Part shown: positions 20,231 to 29,381 of the stretch, one piece after another
Layout: each line of letters starts with the position of its first letter
Position numbering within the stretch: the first letter of the stretch is position 1
NCBI GenBank assembly: GCA_016867715.1
Contig: VGIW01000025.1
Location: 1-37,612 of the forward strand
Source: Candidatus Eisenbacteria bacterium
GTDB lineage: Bacteria; Orphanbacterota; Orphanbacteria; Orphanbacterales; Orphanbacteraceae
Length of the DNA stretch: 37,612 nucleotides
Reading direction: 5' to 3'
Notes under the pieces: generated by a model
Told to the model about the DNA's origin: nothing
The model's database searches: none
The model's input: the letters and a program-made list of their open reading frames with translations, nothing else
Translations under genes and position numbers: made by a program

Positions 20231-21097
20231 ATGATGCGGAAAATATTGAAGTATGGAGCCGCCGTTGCTCTCCCGGGGCTTCTTCTCTTCTCCTGCGGAG
20301 AGCGCGACGCCGCGCCGACGAGCGAGGTCGTCGCGGCGCGCGTTTCTCATGTCACAGAAGACCCGACGGACGCGGCGTGGAAGAACGTCCCCGCCTTTCG
20401 CGCCGACTTGATCCTCCAGGATCTCGTCGAGCCGCGGCTTCTCGTTCCGTCGACGGCGAGCGTGGAGGTCCGCGCGATGACCGACGGAAGCTGGATCGCG
20501 TTTCGTCTCGCGTGGAGCGACTCGACGGCCGACGATCTTCCGGGATCCGCGCGCTTTTCGGACGCGTGCGCGGTGCAGTTCCCGGCAGCGACGGGGCCCG
20601 ATCTTCCCGCGCCGCAGATGGGCGAGGCGGACCGCGCGGTCGAGATCGCGTACTGGCGCGCCTCGTGGCAGGCGAGCGTGAACGGACGACCGGACGAGAT
20701 CCGATCCCTCTACCCGAACGCGCATCCGGATCACTATCCGTTCGAAGCGACGTCACTCGCGCCCGGGTCGGAGGTTGCGAGAGAAGCCGAGCTTCGCTAC
20801 GCGCCCGCGCGCGCGCTCGAGAACCCGATGGAGGGGCCCCGGGAGCGCGCCGTCGAGGACCTCGTCGCGGATGGGCCCGGCACTCTTCGGAGCGCGGCGG
20901 AGAAACGAGCGACCGGCTCCGGAGTGCGCACGGAGATCGGATGGGCGGTCGTGATCGCGCGACCGGCGCCCGCCGGGTTCGCCGATCGAGGACGCGGCAC
21001 GATCGCCTTCGCGGTATGGGACGGAGCGAGAGACGAGACCGGATCGCGGAAGATGCGCACCGGTTGGGTTTCGCTCGTGCTTCGGGAGACGCCGTGA
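20231..21097 (+). CDS. Heme-b lipoprotein subunit, ethylbenzene-dehydrogenase gamma type
   Basis: 288 residues. A lipobox LFSC (Cys about 22) ends the signal peptide, indicating a lipid-anchored extracytoplasmic protein. The body fits the EB_dh/type II gamma-subunit fold: DAAWKNVP near the start, MTDGSWIAFRLAWSDSTADD, DACAVQFPA, and a late VEDLVADGPGTL followed by GWAVVIARP. Members bind a heme b with Met and Lys ligands and take electrons from the Fe-S subunit. Two ATGs lie at 20231 and 20234; the AGGAGG spacing favours the second slightly. Its stop overlaps the GTG of the chaperone gene. It completes an alpha-beta-gamma type II Mo enzyme whose electron partner would be the heptaheme cytochrome c. 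Confidence 0.85.
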   Translation: MMRKILKYGAAVALPGLLLFSCGERDAAPTSEVVAARVSHVTEDPTDAAWKNVPAFRADLILQDLVEPRLLVPSTASVEVRAMTDGSWIAFRLAWSDSTADDLPGSARFSDACAVQFPAATGPDLPAPQMGEADRAVEIAYWRASWQASVNGRPDEIRSLYPNAHPDHYPFEATSLAPGSEVAREAELRYAPARALENPMEGPRERAVEDLVADGPGTLRSAAEKRATGSGVRTEIGWAVVIARPAPAGFADRGRGTIAFAVWDGARDETGSRKMRTGWVSLVLRETP

Positions 21098-21690
21098 ACG
21101 GGACGCATGATTCGAAACGCGCCCTCCTCAACGCGGCCGCCTGGCGCCTCGCGTCGGCTCTCTTCGAGCGACCGAAGCGAGGTTGGAGCGAGGAAATCGC
21201 ATCGCTCGCGGGGGAGATCGACGACCCCGATCTTCGACGAGCGGCGCGCGAAGCGGAGGGAGCGACCGAGGGTCTCTACCTCGCGCTCCTCGGACCGGGC
21301 GGTCCGGTCTCGCCGCGAGAGATCGCCTATCGGCCGCTTGAGGACCCGGCGTGTGTTCTCGCGGATCTCACCGCCGCGTACGAAGCGTTCGCGTACAAGC
21401 CGGCGGCGGAGGATCCGATCGATCACATCGCGGTGGAGGCCGGGTTCGCCGGTTACTTAACTCTAAAAGCATCGTACGCCCGCGCGCTCTCCGACGAGGA
21501 AGCGGCTTCCGTGACGGAAGAAGCGCTCGCGGGATTCCTGCGGGAGCATCTCGATCCCTTCGCGCGCTCCCTCGCCGAGCGCCTCGCCGGGAGCGGAACG
21601 TATCTCGAGAAGGCCGCGCGGGCGCTCGCCGCGCGCGCCGCGCGGGAGCGTCCCGTGGCGCCGGACGCCGAGAGGAGTCCCCGCCCTTGA
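21094..21690 (+). CDS. TorD/DmsD-type Mo-enzyme maturation chaperone
   Basis: 198 residues, all-helical, with the family landmarks YLALLGPGGPVSPREIAYRP, an acidic DLTAAYEAFAYKP block, and EDPIDHIAVEAGFAGYL (the E-P-x-D-H motif of TorD proteins). Such chaperones bind the Tat signal of the catalytic subunit and hold it until Mo cofactor is inserted. The GTG at 21094 overlaps the previous TGA, with GGGAG nearby. Placement right after the gamma-subunit gene supports a dedicated role for the enzyme encoded at 15632-19096. Confidence 0.88.
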   Translation: MNGTHDSKRALLNAAAWRLASALFERPKRGWSEEIASLAGEIDDPDLRRAAREAEGATEGLYLALLGPGGPVSPREIAYRPLEDPACVLADLTAAYEAFAYKPAAEDPIDHIAVEAGFAGYLTLKASYARALSDEEAASVTEEALAGFLREHLDPFARSLAERLAGSGTYLEKAARALAARAARERPVAPDAERSPRP

Positions 21691-22283
21691 GCGAACCCGC
21701 GAACGCGCACCTCGAGTCGAGACCGATCCTCGGGGGCATTCTGATCGGCGGGCGAAGCGTCCGCATGGGCCGCCCGAAGCATCTCTTTCGATGGAACGGG
21801 CGCTCGTTCCTCGAGCACGTCGTCGAGGCAATGAGGCCGCACGCGCAGGAGATCGTTCTCCTCGGCGAGGGGGAGATCCCTCCCGAGTGCGCGGGGCTCG
21901 CGCGTCTTTCGGATGCGGCCGGCGCCGAGGGTCCGATCGCGGGGATCCTCTCCGCGCTCCGCTCGAACCCCGAGGCCGCGTGGGTGATCGCTCCTTGCGA
22001 TCTCCCTCTCCTCACCGCGCGCGCGGTCGGATGGCTCCTCGAAGAGAGAAGCCCCGAACGATGGGTGGTTCTTCCCGTGAACGCGGCCGGACGGGCCGAA
22101 CCGCTCGCGGCGGTCTACGAACCGGAGGCGGCGGCGCTCGTCGAGCGCGCGATCCGCTCCGGACGCTCGGCGCCGCGCGTGCTCGCCGAGGATCGGCGCG
22201 TGCACACGCCCCTCATCCCCCCCAAGCTCGCGCGCGCGTTCCGCGACATCGACACGCCCGAGGATCTCGCCGCGCTCGGGTGA
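21687..22283 (+). CDS. mobA: Molybdenum cofactor guanylyltransferase (MobA-like)
   Basis: 198 residues. The nucleotidyltransferase signature GGILIGGRSVRMGRPKHLFRW appears near residue 15, followed by GPIAGILSAL and APCDLPLL (the metal-binding Asp). MobA adds GMP to Mo-molybdopterin to make the bis-MGD cofactor used by DMSO-reductase-family enzymes. The start is TTG at 21687, overlapping the chaperone TGA, with AGGAG 10 bases upstream. It is the last gene of the respiratory operon, matching the cofactor need of the catalytic subunit. Confidence 0.88.
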   Translation: MSEPANAHLESRPILGGILIGGRSVRMGRPKHLFRWNGRSFLEHVVEAMRPHAQEIVLLGEGEIPPECAGLARLSDAAGAEGPIAGILSALRSNPEAAWVIAPCDLPLLTARAVGWLLEERSPERWVVLPVNAAGRAEPLAAVYEPEAAALVERAIRSGRSAPRVLAEDRRVHTPLIPPKLARAFRDIDTPEDLAALG

Positions 22284-22336
22284 GCCGCGCCCATTCGGGT
22301 CGGGGAATTCCTTCCTCCATCAAGAATCTCTCTCAT

Positions 22337-22368
22337 CCGAACGGCGCCTCGGGCGGAGGTCCGTTCGG
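22337..22368. other. Strong hairpin between mobA and the kinase gene
   Basis: CCGAACGG at 22337-22344 pairs with CCGTTCGG at 22361-22368, with a further inner CCTC/GAGG stem. No T-tract follows, so it may be a Rho-dependent end, an mRNA-stability structure for the respiratory operon, or an operator of the kinase gene. The rest of 22284-22501 shows no gene and no clear promoter. Confidence 0.4.
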
Positions 22369-22501
22369 GGGGAAACGGAACAGGTTCGAAGGGGCTTTCT
22401 TCGGCGGATCCCCGCGAAGAAATCGCCGGCCTTGGTCGTCCTCTTCCCCCTGCAGGGTTCCTCGCGGGATGCCGAAAAGGAGAGAAGGAGGGGAAGACCG
22501 T

Positions 22502-24571
22502 ATGGATCGAGAAGAGCGCGAGCCCGCCGTGACCGATCGAACTGGAAAAGAGAGCGAAGAGACGATGACCGGCGGCTCCCTGTCGCAGGGAGACGAGAGA
22601 GAAGCGGGGAGGTTGTGCTCGCGAGGCACGTCCTGCGACGACCGCCTCCGCGCGATCTTCGAAGCGTCGGCGGACGGGATCGCTCTTCTCGATCCTTCCG
22701 GGGCCATCGTCGAGATGAACCGATCGGCATGCCGGTTGCTCGGCTTCGGCTCGCCCGAGGAGATCATCTCCACCTCCCCCTCTGCGTTCGACCTCGTCGT
22801 TCCCGAGGAGAGGCACCGAGTGATCGCGGAGTTCGCGCGGACCGTGAGGGACGAGATCGTGAGGGGCGTCCGGCTTCGGGTTCGGCGGCGCGACGGCTCC
22901 CCGTTCGAAGCCGAGTGGAGCGGGGCGGTTCAGAGGGACAAGAACGGCCGGAAGAATGGAGTCGTCTTTGTCTTTCGGGATATCAGCGATCGCGCGCGCG
23001 CGGAGAGCGCGCTCACCGAGTCGGAAGAGACGTATCGCTCGATCTTTCGCTCGGCGAACGACGCGATCTTCGTCCACGACGCCGAAACCGGCGCGATTCT
23101 CGACGTCAATGAGAAGACCGTCGAGCTTTTCGGTTGGTCCGCCGACGAGATCCTCGCCCTACAGGTCGTCGACCTGAGCTCCGGAGAACCGCCCTACACG
23201 CAGGAGGAAGCGAAGAAGAAGGTTCGTGCGGCCGCCGCCGGGGAGCCGCAGATCTTCGAGTGGCGATCCAAGAAGAAGAGCGGGGAGTTCTTCTGGGCGG
23301 AAGTGAACCTGAAGCAAGCGACGATCCGGGGGAAGCCCCGGATTCTCGCGCTCGTTCGCGACATCACGGATCGAAAGCGCTCAGAGGAAGAGCGGCGGCG
23401 GACGGAAAGGCTGCTCAGGGATTTCATGGACCACTCCCCCACGTTCTTCTGGGCGAAGGATCTCCGCGGAAGGCTCACGATGGCGAACCAGGCGGTCGCG
23501 GATCTCTTCCGTCGGAGCCCGGAGGAACTCGTCGGCCTGACGGCGCGGGATCTCTTCCCAGCGAATTCGAAGCTGGTCGCGGAAATGGAAGAACAGGACC
23601 TTCGCGTCGTGGAGACCGGAGAAGCCCTCTCGCTCGAGGAGAGCGTTGTTCTCGGAGAAGCGGAGCGCCGCGTCTTGATCTGGAAGTTCCCGCTCCGCGA
23701 CGCCGAGGGAGCCCTCGCGGGGATCGGCGCGGCGGGGCTGGACGTCACGGAGCAGAGAGAACTCGAGGAGCGGCTCCGGCAGTCGCAGAAGCTGGAGGCG
23801 ATCGGGACGTTCGCCGGAGGGATCGCTCACGACTTCAACAACATCATCTACTCGATTCTCGGGTTCACCGAGCTCGCGATGGACCATACGGAAAAGGGGA
23901 GCCGGCCGTTCCGCTGTCTCGAACAAGTGCGCGAGGCCGGGGCCCGGGCGAGCGACCTCGTCGCGCAGATTCTCGAGTTCAGCAGGACGCGGGAGACGGA
24001 GCGAACTCCCTTGCGGCTTCAACGGATGATCCACGAAGCGCTTCGTCTCGCCGAAGGGAGCCGTCCTCCCCGGGTCGAGGTGCGAACGATGCTCGACCCG
24101 AATTGCGGCGAAGTGCTCGCCGATCCGACCGAGATCCACCAGGTGCTCCTCAACCTCGTCGCGAACGCTTTCCACGCGATGGGGGAGCGGGGCGGAACGC
24201 TGGCGATCCGGCTCGAGGAGTACTTCGCCGGCGGAGCCGGCGGTCCGCGGGGGGCGGGCCTCGATCACGGGAGCTATGCCCGCCTCACGGTCGAGGACAC
24301 GGGACACGGGATGGACCCCTCGACGGTGCGGCGGATCTTCGAACCTTACTTTACGACGAAAGGAGTGGGCGAGGGGACCGGGCTCGGCCTCGCCACCGTT
24401 CACGGAATCGTGCGCGCGATGGGCGGCGCGATCTTCGTCGAGAGCGAGATCGGGCGCGGGACGCGGTTCGATGTCTATCTTCCGCTCGTCTCCGATGCGC
24501 CCGCGCGCGATCGGGAGACGGCGAACGACAAAGGGGAGGCGGAACGTGGCGCGCATACTGGTCGTGGATGA
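22502..24571 (+). CDS. Multi-PAS sensor histidine kinase
   Basis: 689 residues. Three PAS domains follow one another (about 40-165, 170-300 and 300-425), each pair linked by a DISDRARAE/DITDRKRSE-type connector helix. The HisKA block has the phospho-acceptor His443 in GGIAHDFNN, and the catalytic domain has the N-box (LNLVANAFHAM, Asn555) and DTGHGMD plus GTGLGLATVHGIV. No membrane helix is seen, so it is probably cytoplasmic and senses an intracellular ligand or redox state. The ATG at 22502 with an AGGAGGGG upstream is preferred over the ATG at 22469. It overlaps the receiver gene by 26 bases. Lying directly downstream of the respiratory operon, it could relate to it, but that is only positional. 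Confidence 0.9.
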   Translation: MDREEREPAVTDRTGKESEETMTGGSLSQGDEREAGRLCSRGTSCDDRLRAIFEASADGIALLDPSGAIVEMNRSACRLLGFGSPEEIISTSPSAFDLVVPEERHRVIAEFARTVRDEIVRGVRLRVRRRDGSPFEAEWSGAVQRDKNGRKNGVVFVFRDISDRARAESALTESEETYRSIFRSANDAIFVHDAETGAILDVNEKTVELFGWSADEILALQVVDLSSGEPPYTQEEAKKKVRAAAAGEPQIFEWRSKKKSGEFFWAEVNLKQATIRGKPRILALVRDITDRKRSEEERRRTERLLRDFMDHSPTFFWAKDLRGRLTMANQAVADLFRRSPEELVGLTARDLFPANSKLVAEMEEQDLRVVETGEALSLEESVVLGEAERRVLIWKFPLRDAEGALAGIGAAGLDVTEQRELEERLRQSQKLEAIGTFAGGIAHDFNNIIYSILGFTELAMDHTEKGSRPFRCLEQVREAGARASDLVAQILEFSRTRETERTPLRLQRMIHEALRLAEGSRPPRVEVRTMLDPNCGEVLADPTEIHQVLLNLVANAFHAMGERGGTLAIRLEEYFAGGAGGPRGAGLDHGSYARLTVEDTGHGMDPSTVRRIFEPYFTTKGVGEGTGLGLATVHGIVRAMGGAIFVESEIGRGTRFDVYLPLVSDAPARDRETANDKGEAERGAHTGRG

Positions 24572-24947
24572 CGACGAGCAGATCCGCACGATGCTCGTCA
24601 TGACTCTCGAGGAAGCCGGCTACGAGGCGGACGAGGCCGCCGACGGAAGGGCCGCGATTCGCAAGCAGCGGGAGAAACCCGCGGACCTCGTGATCACGGA
24701 CCTCATCATGCCGGAGAAGGAAGGACTGGAGACGATCATGGACCTCCGGAAGGAGTGGCCTTCGACCAAGATCATCGCGATCTCGGGGGGCGGAAGGGCC
24801 GTCCCGGGGGACTACCTCCTCCACGCGAGGCATCTCGGAGCGGCGCGGGTCTTTCGGAAGCCGATCGAGAGAAGCGAGCTGCTCGGGGCGGTCCGCGAGC
24901 TTCTCGGCGAAGGAGCGAGCCTTACGAAGGGACGGCGCTCCGTATGA
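24546..24947 (+). CDS. Single-domain response regulator
   Basis: 133 residues consisting only of a CheY-like receiver: DDDEQ (acidic pocket), Asp52 in [10 protein letters not shown], Ser in IIAISGGG and the Lys of VFRKPI. It starts with GTG at 24546, with GGGGAGG upstream, inside the end of the histidine kinase gene, so the two are translationally coupled and probably form a pair. The output may be a phosphorelay or protein interaction. Its 3' end overlaps the convergent mnmA gene by 26 bases. Confidence 0.9.
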   Translation: MARILVVDDDEQIRTMLVMTLEEAGYEADEAADGRAAIRKQREKPADLVITDLIMPEKEGLETIMDLRKEWPSTKIIAISGGGRAVPGDYLLHARHLGAARVFRKPIERSELLGAVRELLGEGASLTKGRRSV

Positions 24948-26013
24948 CCGCGCCCCCGAGAAGACGCTCGCCCCTGTAGAAGACGGCCGACTGCCCGGGA
25001 GTCACCGCGCGCTGCGGCTCCTCGAACAGGACCACGACCGATCCATCCGAGCCGCGGCGGGCGGACGCCGCGGCCGCCGCGTGCCGGGAGCGGATCTTCA
25101 CCTCGATCCTCCCCTCGAAGACCTCGTTCTCGGAGACGAGAAGGTTTTCGTCCCCCGCGACCAGTCCGGACGCGTAGAGATCTCCCTCGGTCCCGAGGCG
25201 GACGCGGTTCTTTTGGATATCAACCTCCGTGACGTAAAGCCGCTCGCCCCCAGCGACGCCGAGCCCCTTCCGCTGCCCCACCGTATAGCGCGCCGCTCCC
25301 TCGTGCGTCCCGAGCCTCCGTCCTTCTCGATCGAGGATCTCTCCCTCGCGCTGAACACCGAGGAAGCCGGCGAGGTCCCCGCCGGGAAGGAAGCAGATGT
25401 CCTGGCTCTCCTCCTTGTCGGCGACGGAAAGACCGGCCCGCTCCGCGACGCGGCGCACCTCTTTCTTCAAGAGCCCTCCGAGCGGGAACGCGAGGGTGAA
25501 TAGATCCGCCGCGCCGATCCCCCAGAGCACGTACGACTGGTCTTTCTCCCGGTCGCGCGCGCGAAGAATCGCCGGCCCGCCTTCCTCCTCAACGAGGCGC
25601 GCGTAGTGCCCGGTCGCGAGAAACGAAAACCCCGCCCTTCGCACCCGGGCGAGGAGGGCGCGGAAGCGGACCCTCCGATTACACTCGACGCACGGGTTCG
25701 GCGTGCGGCCGGCGAGGTACTCGCTCCGGAACGGCTCGATCACCTCCGAACGGAAGATCTCCTCGAAATCCCACACGTGGTGCGGGGTCCCGAGGCGGAC
25801 GGCGACGGCGGCGGCGTCCTCGATCGCTTCGAGCGAGCAGCAGGAGCGGTCGCCTTCGAGATCGGGATGCTCCGACGCACAGAAGAGCTTCAGCGTGACG
25901 CCGGCGACGGAGCAGCCTCTTTCCTTGAGGAGTAAAGCGGCGACCGAGCTGTCGACGCCGCCGCTCATCGCGACCGCGACGCGCGCCCCCGGCGGGGGGA
26001 GAAGCTCCGTCAC
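24922..26013 (-). CDS. mnmA: tRNA 2-thiouridine synthase MnmA
   Basis: 363 residues. It shows the PP-loop [12 protein letters not shown] near the N-terminus, the catalytic Cys in [12 protein letters not shown], the second Cys in ESQDICFLP, and the conserved TGHYA and [10 protein letters not shown] blocks. MnmA uses ATP and persulfide sulfur to thiolate U34 of Lys, Glu and Gln tRNAs. The GTG at 26013 overlaps the cysteine desulfurase stop (GTGA), so sulfur donor and acceptor are translated together. The 3' end overlaps the convergent receiver gene. Confidence 0.95.
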   Translation of the reverse strand: MTELLPPPGARVAVAMSGGVDSSVAALLLKERGCSVAGVTLKLFCASEHPDLEGDRSCCSLEAIEDAAAVAVRLGTPHHVWDFEEIFRSEVIEPFRSEYLAGRTPNPCVECNRRVRFRALLARVRRAGFSFLATGHYARLVEEEGGPAILRARDREKDQSYVLWGIGAADLFTLAFPLGGLLKKEVRRVAERAGLSVADKEESQDICFLPGGDLAGFLGVQREGEILDREGRRLGTHEGAARYTVGQRKGLGVAGGERLYVTEVDIQKNRVRLGTEGDLYASGLVAGDENLLVSENEVFEGRIEVKIRSRHAAAAASARRGSDGSVVVLFEEPQRAVTPGQSAVFYRGERLLGGAVIRSAVPS

Positions 26014-27155
26014 GGCGCTCCCTTCCCGCGGAGATCCCGCACGACGGAGGCGAGGCTCTCGACAAGACGATCGACATCCGCTTCGGTGTTCCTGAGGCCG
26101 AAGCCGATCCGAATCCCGCCGAGCGCGAGGGGGCGCGGGATTCCCATCGCGAGAAGAACCGGCGACGGCTCGGGCGATCCGGAGTGGCACGCGGATCCGG
26201 TCGAGATCTCGATGGCGAGACGGTCGAGCGCTTCCGCGACCGCGCCCCCCGAGACCCCCTCGATGAGGAGGTAGCTCGTGCCGGGGATTCTCGCCCGGCC
26301 GCGCCCGAGAGGGGTGACGCCGTCCAAGCGCCTTTCGATCGCGCGCTCGAAACGATCGCGCATCCCCAAGATCCGCCTCTCCTCCGCCTCGCGAGTGCGC
26401 ATCGCGCATTCGAGAGCGACCGCAAGACCGACCGCGAGCGCGACGCTTTCCGTGCCGGGCCGCCTCCCCTTCTCCTGGCCGCCCCCGACGAGCACAGGCC
26501 GGAGCGGGACGCCCTCCCGGACGAGAAGCGCCGCGATTCCTTTCGGGCCGTAGATCTTGTGACCGACGATCGTGACGAGATCGAACGGGTCCTCGCGAAG
26601 GTCGATCGGGAGCTTCCCCGCGGTCTGCGCGGCGTCGGTGTGGAAAAGGACGCCGCGCGCGCGGCAGAGGCGCCCGACTTCCCTCACCGGCTGAAGGATC
26701 CCCGTCTCGTTCTGGCCGTGGATGAGCGAGGCGATCCTTGCGTCCGGGACAAGGGCCTCCGCGAACTCGTCCGGATCGACGGCGCCGTCTCCGCGGACCG
26801 GAACGCGCCGCGCCGCGAATCCTTCCTCCTCGAGAAGGCGCGCCGGTTCCTCGACGGCCGGATGTTCGATGTTTGAAAGAACGACGGTCCCGCGGCCGAG
26901 CGCGCGCGCTGCGCCGGAGAGCGCGAGGTTGTCCGCCTCGGTGCCGCTCCCCGTGAAGACGACCCCGCTCGCCTCCGCGCCGAAGAGGGCGGCGATCCGC
27001 TCCCGCGCCCCCTCGAGCGTCGCCCGCGCCTCTCTTCCGCTCGCGTACGGGCTGGACGGGTTCCCTCCCCAGCGCGCGAGCGCCTCGGTCATCGCCTCGA
27101 CCACCTCCGGCCGCGCCGGAGTCGTGGCGTTATGATCGACATAGAGCCTGTTCAT
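26010..27155 (-). CDS. Cysteine desulfurase (NifS/IscS family)
   Basis: 381 residues. Lys200 in [10 protein letters not shown] holds PLP and Cys323 in STGSACHSG carries the persulfide; [10 protein letters not shown] near the N-terminus and SNIEHPAV are family marks. It provides sulfur from L-cysteine, here most directly to MnmA encoded 4 bases overlapping downstream, and possibly to Fe-S cluster assembly. The ATG at 27155 has a GAGGTG site. The short active-site loop is of the group I (IscS/NifS) kind. Confidence 0.93.
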   Translation of the reverse strand: MNRLYVDHNATTPARPEVVEAMTEALARWGGNPSSPYASGREARATLEGARERIAALFGAEASGVVFTGSGTEADNLALSGAARALGRGTVVLSNIEHPAVEEPARLLEEEGFAARRVPVRGDGAVDPDEFAEALVPDARIASLIHGQNETGILQPVREVGRLCRARGVLFHTDAAQTAGKLPIDLREDPFDLVTIVGHKIYGPKGIAALLVREGVPLRPVLVGGGQEKGRRPGTESVALAVGLAVALECAMRTREAEERRILGMRDRFERAIERRLDGVTPLGRGRARIPGTSYLLIEGVSGGAVAEALDRLAIEISTGSACHSGSPEPSPVLLAMGIPRPLALGGIRIGFGLRNTEADVDRLVESLASVVRDLRGKGAP

Positions 27156-27178
27156 TGGGCACCTCGCTCAAAAGGCAA

Positions 27179-27198
27179 CGCGGGCCGACCCGCCCGCG
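27179..27198 (-). terminator. GC-rich hairpin ahead of the desulfurase gene
   Basis: On the minus strand CGCGGGC-N6-GCCCGCG forms a 7-bp stem, followed by TTGCCTTTTG. It could be a weak intrinsic terminator for the TPR genes upstream, or a leader structure for the desulfurase-mnmA pair, whose ATG is 24 bases further on. The T-run is interrupted, so confidence is low. Confidence 0.3.
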
Positions 27199-27239
27199 CG
27201 CACGAACCCTCTCTCCTCCCACACTTCACTCACTCGAAA

Positions 27240-27418
27240 GCCCGGGTTCCGCACTCGGTTCCGTCACGAGGACGCGGAGCGAGGGGCCGAGAGGCCGACT
27301 CGGACGAGCCGATCCCGGAGGCGTAGCCTGAGCTACGTCGAGGAATCGGCGACGGAGAGGAGGCTTCGCAGGCCGGGATCCGCGACCGCAGTAGGAAACG
27401 AGTGCGGAATCCGGGCTA
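27240..27418. repeat. About 180-bp structured palindromic element
   Basis: The ends are inverted: CCCGGGTTCCGCACTCG at 27241-27257 faces CGAGTGCGGAATCCGGG at 27399-27415 (16 of 17 complementary). Inner stems GCCGAT/ATCGGC and CGTAGC-CTGA-GCTACG nest around a central tetraloop at about 27328-27333. The whole stretch can fold into one long interrupted hairpin. It starts exactly at the TPR lipoprotein stop codon. No T-tract follows. It could be a mobile palindromic element, a structured RNA or a transcript-end stabiliser. Confidence 0.7.
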
Positions 27419-28579
27419 GATTTCTTCCAGCTTTTCGTACTCTTCCCGTTCCTTCTTCTTCTTCTCGCGCTCGATCAGCTGGTCCTGACGCACGACCTCT
27501 CGCTTCGCGTATTCGGACCAGATCGGGTCGCCGAGCGAGGACGCTCGCTGGAATTTCTGCTTCGCCTGCTCGTACATCGCCTGCCGCTCGAGGATCCTCC
27601 CCCACACGCACCAACCGCGCGCGTTCTGCTCGTCGAGCTCGATCCCCTTCTGCACGTTCCGGAGCGCCTCGTCGTACTTGCCGATCTTCGCGGAAGCCTG
27701 GAGGTCGGAGAGCCGCACGAGGGCGTCGGCGTCGGACGGGTTCTTCTTCACGACCTCTTGGTAGGTGGAGGTGGCGGCGGTCGTGTCCCCTTCGAGGAGC
27801 TGCACAACGGCGTAGTTCTTGAGGTATGCGGTGTTGTCCGGTTCGAGCTCGGAGAGCGCCCGGAAGAGATCCCTCGCGGCGGCGTAGTCCCCCTTCTCGG
27901 CGGAGAGCTGCGCGACGGAGAGCATCAGCCTTTGGTTGGTCGGCTCCTTCTCGAGCATCTCCTTCTGCGCCGCGTAGAGATCCTCCGTTCTCCCGAGCTT
28001 CTTGTAGACGACCGTGAGCCGCTGGCGATAGTCGTCGTTCCCCGGATCGAGCTCCGACGCCTTCTCGTACGCGCCCTGCGCCCCTTCCCAGTCCTCGATA
28101 AGCTCGCGATAGTAGCCCTTTTCGTAGTAGAGCTTCGGATCCTCGGGGCTCAGCGCCACCGCCTTGTCGATCTCTCCGGCGGCCGCCCGGTGATCCCCCC
28201 TGTCGCTGTAGACCGCCGCGAGACGCGCGAACCCTTCCGGGTCGTCCGAAAACTTTTGCGTATAACCCTTGAAGAGCTCAAGCGCTTCGTCGGCCCTTCC
28301 CTGCCTGGAGACGGCGAAGGCGAGCAGCGTGTTCGCCTCGCGCGAGTCGGGCTTGATCTCGATCACCTCGCGATACGCCTGCTCGGCTTGCGGATAGAGC
28401 TCGCTGTCGAGATACTGGCGCCCGCTGTTCATGAGGCGCGCGGCCTTCGTCTCCGGATCGACGGTGACGTCCCGCTCGTAGACGATCACGTCCTCTTGGG
28501 TCTGGCACGAGAGGCCGGCCGCGGCGAGTAGGCCCGCCAATACCCACGGGATCCAAGCTCTCCGACCCCGGTCGTTCAT
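27416..28579 (-). CDS. TPR-repeat lipoprotein
   Basis: 387 residues. The signal peptide ends in a lipobox (GLSC, Cys about 25), so the mature protein is lipid-anchored. About eight to nine TPR units follow, recognisable by spaced A-x-Y/F and P residues (for example AEQAYREVIEIKPDS and AQGAYEKASELDPGN), and a Lys/Glu-rich coiled tail (EREKKKKEREEYEKLEEI) closes it. A GGAGGAGGT site precedes the ATG. TPR proteins act as scaffolds in envelope assembly or secretion; the partner is unknown. It lies 86 bases after another TPR gene and is probably cotranscribed with it. Confidence 0.85.
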   Translation of the reverse strand: MNDRGRRAWIPWVLAGLLAAAGLSCQTQEDVIVYERDVTVDPETKAARLMNSGRQYLDSELYPQAEQAYREVIEIKPDSREANTLLAFAVSRQGRADEALELFKGYTQKFSDDPEGFARLAAVYSDRGDHRAAAGEIDKAVALSPEDPKLYYEKGYYRELIEDWEGAQGAYEKASELDPGNDDYRQRLTVVYKKLGRTEDLYAAQKEMLEKEPTNQRLMLSVAQLSAEKGDYAAARDLFRALSELEPDNTAYLKNYAVVQLLEGDTTAATSTYQEVVKKNPSDADALVRLSDLQASAKIGKYDEALRNVQKGIELDEQNARGWCVWGRILERQAMYEQAKQKFQRASSLGDPIWSEYAKREVVRQDQLIEREKKKKEREEYEKLEEI

Positions 28580-28665
28580 GGTCTTCTACCTCCTCCGAAC
28601 CCCTCGCTTGTTGACACACGCGCGCGGGGGATGCGGTTTCACTCTACCGGCGGGCCCGCGGGGCG

Positions 28666-29292
28666 TCAACGCCCCTGCTCACGCCTCACCCGGTCGATGT
28701 TCCTGCGGGATTCGACGGCGAGACGGTGCTGGGGCGAGAGAGCCATCACGTGCTCCCACTCTCGCACCGCCTCCTTATAGATGCCCGTCTTGGCGAACAG
28801 CACGCCGAGCCCGAAATGGGCCTCCAAGCAACGCTCGTCCAGGGCGAGCGCCTGGCGGTACGCGCCCATCGCGCCGGAGACGGACGTCTTCTCGTTCTCG
28901 TCTCCGGAGAGGAAATCGCCGTAGTACGCAAAGAGAACCGGGTCGTCCGGCGTCTGCTTGATCCGCTCCCGGTAGACCGCGTCCGCCTCCTCGCGGCGCC
29001 CCGCCCCCTCGAGCACGAACGTCATGTTGACGAAAACCCGGAAGTCGCCTCCCGCCGCGAGCGAGCGCCGGTAGGCGTCGACCGCCTCCTCGATCATCTC
29101 GGCATCGTGGTACGCGTTGCCGAGCCGGAAGAGAACCTCGGCGGAGTCCTCCTCCGTTCCGAGCAGGGCGAGGTAGGCATCGATCTTCTCCAGCGGGGGT
29201 CGGCCTTCGATGTTCCCCAAGTCCTTCGAGCCGGCCGTCGCCGCAAGAAACAAGAGCGCGCCCGCCGCGATCCATCGGGTGTTCGAGTGCAT
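28666..29292 (-). CDS. Exported TPR-repeat protein
   Basis: 208 residues with a signal peptide (about 1-21, ending near ATAGS) and four to five TPR units (AEVLFRLGNAYHDAEMIEEA, GAMGAYRQALALDERCLEAHFGLG, YKEAVREWEHVMALSPQH). The ATG at 29292 has GGAAGGA upstream and a sigma-70-like promoter at 29353-29381. A small GTTGC-N5-GCAAC hairpin (29316-29330) lies in the leader. It is probably periplasmic and paired with the TPR lipoprotein downstream. No specific function is recognised. Confidence 0.82.
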   Translation of the reverse strand: MHSNTRWIAAGALLFLAATAGSKDLGNIEGRPPLEKIDAYLALLGTEEDSAEVLFRLGNAYHDAEMIEEAVDAYRRSLAAGGDFRVFVNMTFVLEGAGRREEADAVYRERIKQTPDDPVLFAYYGDFLSGDENEKTSVSGAMGAYRQALALDERCLEAHFGLGVLFAKTGIYKEAVREWEHVMALSPQHRLAVESRRNIDRVRREQGR

Positions 29293-29352
29293 GGTTCCTT
29301 CCAGTCCTTCTCTCGGTTGCAGACCGCAACAGGTTCTACCGCAATGAGTTAA

Positions 29353-29381
29353 AGCCTATGCCATTCCCTGCGGCGTGTCAA
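29353..29381 (-). promoter_or_regulatory. Sigma-70-type promoter for the TPR gene pair
   Basis: On the minus strand TTGACA (29381-29376), a 17-base spacer and TAGGCT (29358-29353) lie about 60 bases before the ATG at 29292. The -35 box overlaps the stop codon of the upstream uppP gene, so this would be an internal start separating the TPR pair from the trpA-ubiA-uppP operon. Confidence 0.55.

Noticed and set aside
27333-27614. Minus-strand open frame of 93 codons
   Set aside because: It runs through the structured palindrome and the 3' end of the TPR lipoprotein gene in another frame, with no start signal or family.
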